From the NCBI RefSeq assembly GCF_009498235.1, contig NZ_CP044205.1, forward strand, positions 491,716 to 555,715: DNA of 64,000 nt, in the 5' to 3' direction. Within the stretch, counting starts at the first letter, position 1; each line of letters starts with the position of its first letter. Shown here one piece after another: positions 63,359 to 64,000 of this stretch. The translations under genes were made by a program, and so were the position numbers. This stretch comes from Candidatus Methylospira mobilis (GTDB lineage Bacteria > Pseudomonadota > Gammaproteobacteria > Methylococcales > Methylococcaceae). The notes beneath the pieces are model-generated. The model worked only from the letters and a program-made list of their open reading frames with translations, was not told the origin of the DNA and ran no database searches.

Positions 63359-63883
63359 AGGCATGGATGATCTTATAAAACTTGCAAACAAAATCCGGGC
63401 CGTCTATTGACCAGGGGTTGAATAATCAAGCTTACTCCGTCCATTGACCGATTACGGTCGCCACAGCTTTGTCAGTCTTTAGGGAACCGCTGATTAATTG
63501 TCCAAACTTGGGTCGAGGGCTATGCAAAGCAGTAATGCGGAGCGGGGCATGATTCCAGGATTTATCCTTCATAATGCAGCATGCAGCGAGTTTGGCTGAG
63601 CTGTCGCGTGCTGCAGGCAAGTCGATTTGTAACTAATCACAACTAACCGGATTGGTGCTGGGCTAAGGCTGTCGAGGCGCACGGCAAGCCTTTCATCAAT
63701 GGGAGCAAAACTGCCGCATCCCCAAGGCAAACAGACTCGCCGCCCTTCTTGTAACGTCATGCCTGGCGATACTGAATAGTTGCAATATATCTAATAAATA
63801 GATAAATATAAGCGGATTATTATGCTTTTTTATCAGTTGAATGCGAGGTCTAATAGCTCCACCTTCATTCAAGGAGAATAATC
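63359..63883. other. Intergenic region before azoreductase
   Basis: No gene is supported. AGGGAACCGCTGATTAATT at 63481-63499 resembles the outer end of some IS5-type elements, but no partner end or transposase is present. The last 100 bases are AT-rich (about 63780-63840) and probably hold the azoreductase promoter. Confidence 0.4.
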
Positions 63884-64000
63884 ATGACAAATTTGTTACA
63901 GATAAACTCAAGTATCTTTTCTTCTGGTGGACACTCCAGCCTATTGGCCAATGAATTCGTTGATAAATGGCGTACCCGGAATCCGAATGCGCAGGTTACC
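63884..64000 (+). CDS. azoR: FMN-dependent NADH-azoreductase, N-terminal part (runs off window)
   Basis: The first 39 codons encode MTNLLQINSSIFSSGGHSSL, then NEFVDKWRTRNPNAQVT, which match AzoR-type flavodoxin-fold reductases (xLLQINSSxxxxxGxSSxLAxxFVxxWxxxNP). AAGGAG lies seven bases ahead of the ATG at 63884. The enzyme reduces quinones and azo compounds with NADH. The rest lies past the window edge. Confidence 0.8.
   Translation, partial: MTNLLQINSSIFSSGGHSSLLANEFVDKWRTRNPNAQVT

Noticed and set aside
63481..63499. End of an IS5-type element
   Set aside because: Only one end-like sequence is present, with no transposase, partner end or target duplication.
1..64000. tRNA, rRNA genes or CRISPR arrays
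   Set aside because: No cloverleaf-like, rRNA-like or regularly spaced repeat sequence was seen in the gaps between genes.

Overview
The window reads as a bacterial chromosome, most likely a gammaproteobacterium. Gene families, operon habits (ATGA overlaps, AGGAG ribosome sites) and moderate-to-high GC fit Methylococcales-type organisms, but no diagnostic methane-oxidation gene lies here, so the lineage is tentative. No tRNA, rRNA or CRISPR array was seen.

Positions 1-4.3 kb hold, on the minus strand, two YeeE/YedE half-transporters, thiE and aceE. From 4.4 to 11.5 kb, also on the minus strand, lies a decayed defence island: a dndC stub with a broken PP-loop, a 65-aa protein, a dndD-like SMC ATPase gene, a DndE-like/FtsK fusion, an AAA ATPase gene and a DUF4435 gene. 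The dndD gene carries an in-frame TAA, lacks an ABC signature and is split by an IS30-family element with identifiable 25-bp ends and a 3-bp target duplication. The AAA gene carries an in-frame TGA. The fusion and the DUF4435 gene are still open.

Positions 11.7-20.4 kb are housekeeping: a large AsmA-like DUF748 protein, an RRM protein, a cold-shock/DUF1294 protein, ispA, xseB and a double-cache CheW-domain protein. Positions 20.4-26.6 kb are accessory: a ParD-like antitoxin, fossils of two tyrosine integrases, a methyltransferase, small secreted cysteine-rich proteins, a YjfB-family peptide and a thaumatin-like secreted protein. Positions 26.9-33.3 kb return to metabolism: a ThiS-ThiG fusion, DAHP synthase, a DUF2939/mtnD/mtnC operon, a Tat-exported murein peptidase and an orphan ModC-like ATPase that has lost its catalytic Glu and switch His. 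Positions 33.6-36.5 kb are a tandem duplication of a lysR-GNAT pair in which each copy has lost a different gene. A Nif11-type small protein, an unknown protein and an Fe-S oxidoreductase follow.

Positions 39-57 kb hold a type VI secretion locus: vgrG, DUF4156 and DUF2169 genes, three pentapeptide-repeat genes interleaved with two DUF4150 PAAR-like genes, DUF3540, an unknown gene, then tssJ, tssK, tssL and tssM. Sheath, tube and ClpV genes are absent and must lie elsewhere if the system works. Positions 57.2-64 kb carry a polysaccharide deacetylase, an unknown minus-strand gene, and a cluster built around alkylation repair: GFA protein, frameshifted flavin reductase, AraC-OGT fusion, truncated Ada, AlkA. 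The start of an azoreductase gene runs off the end.
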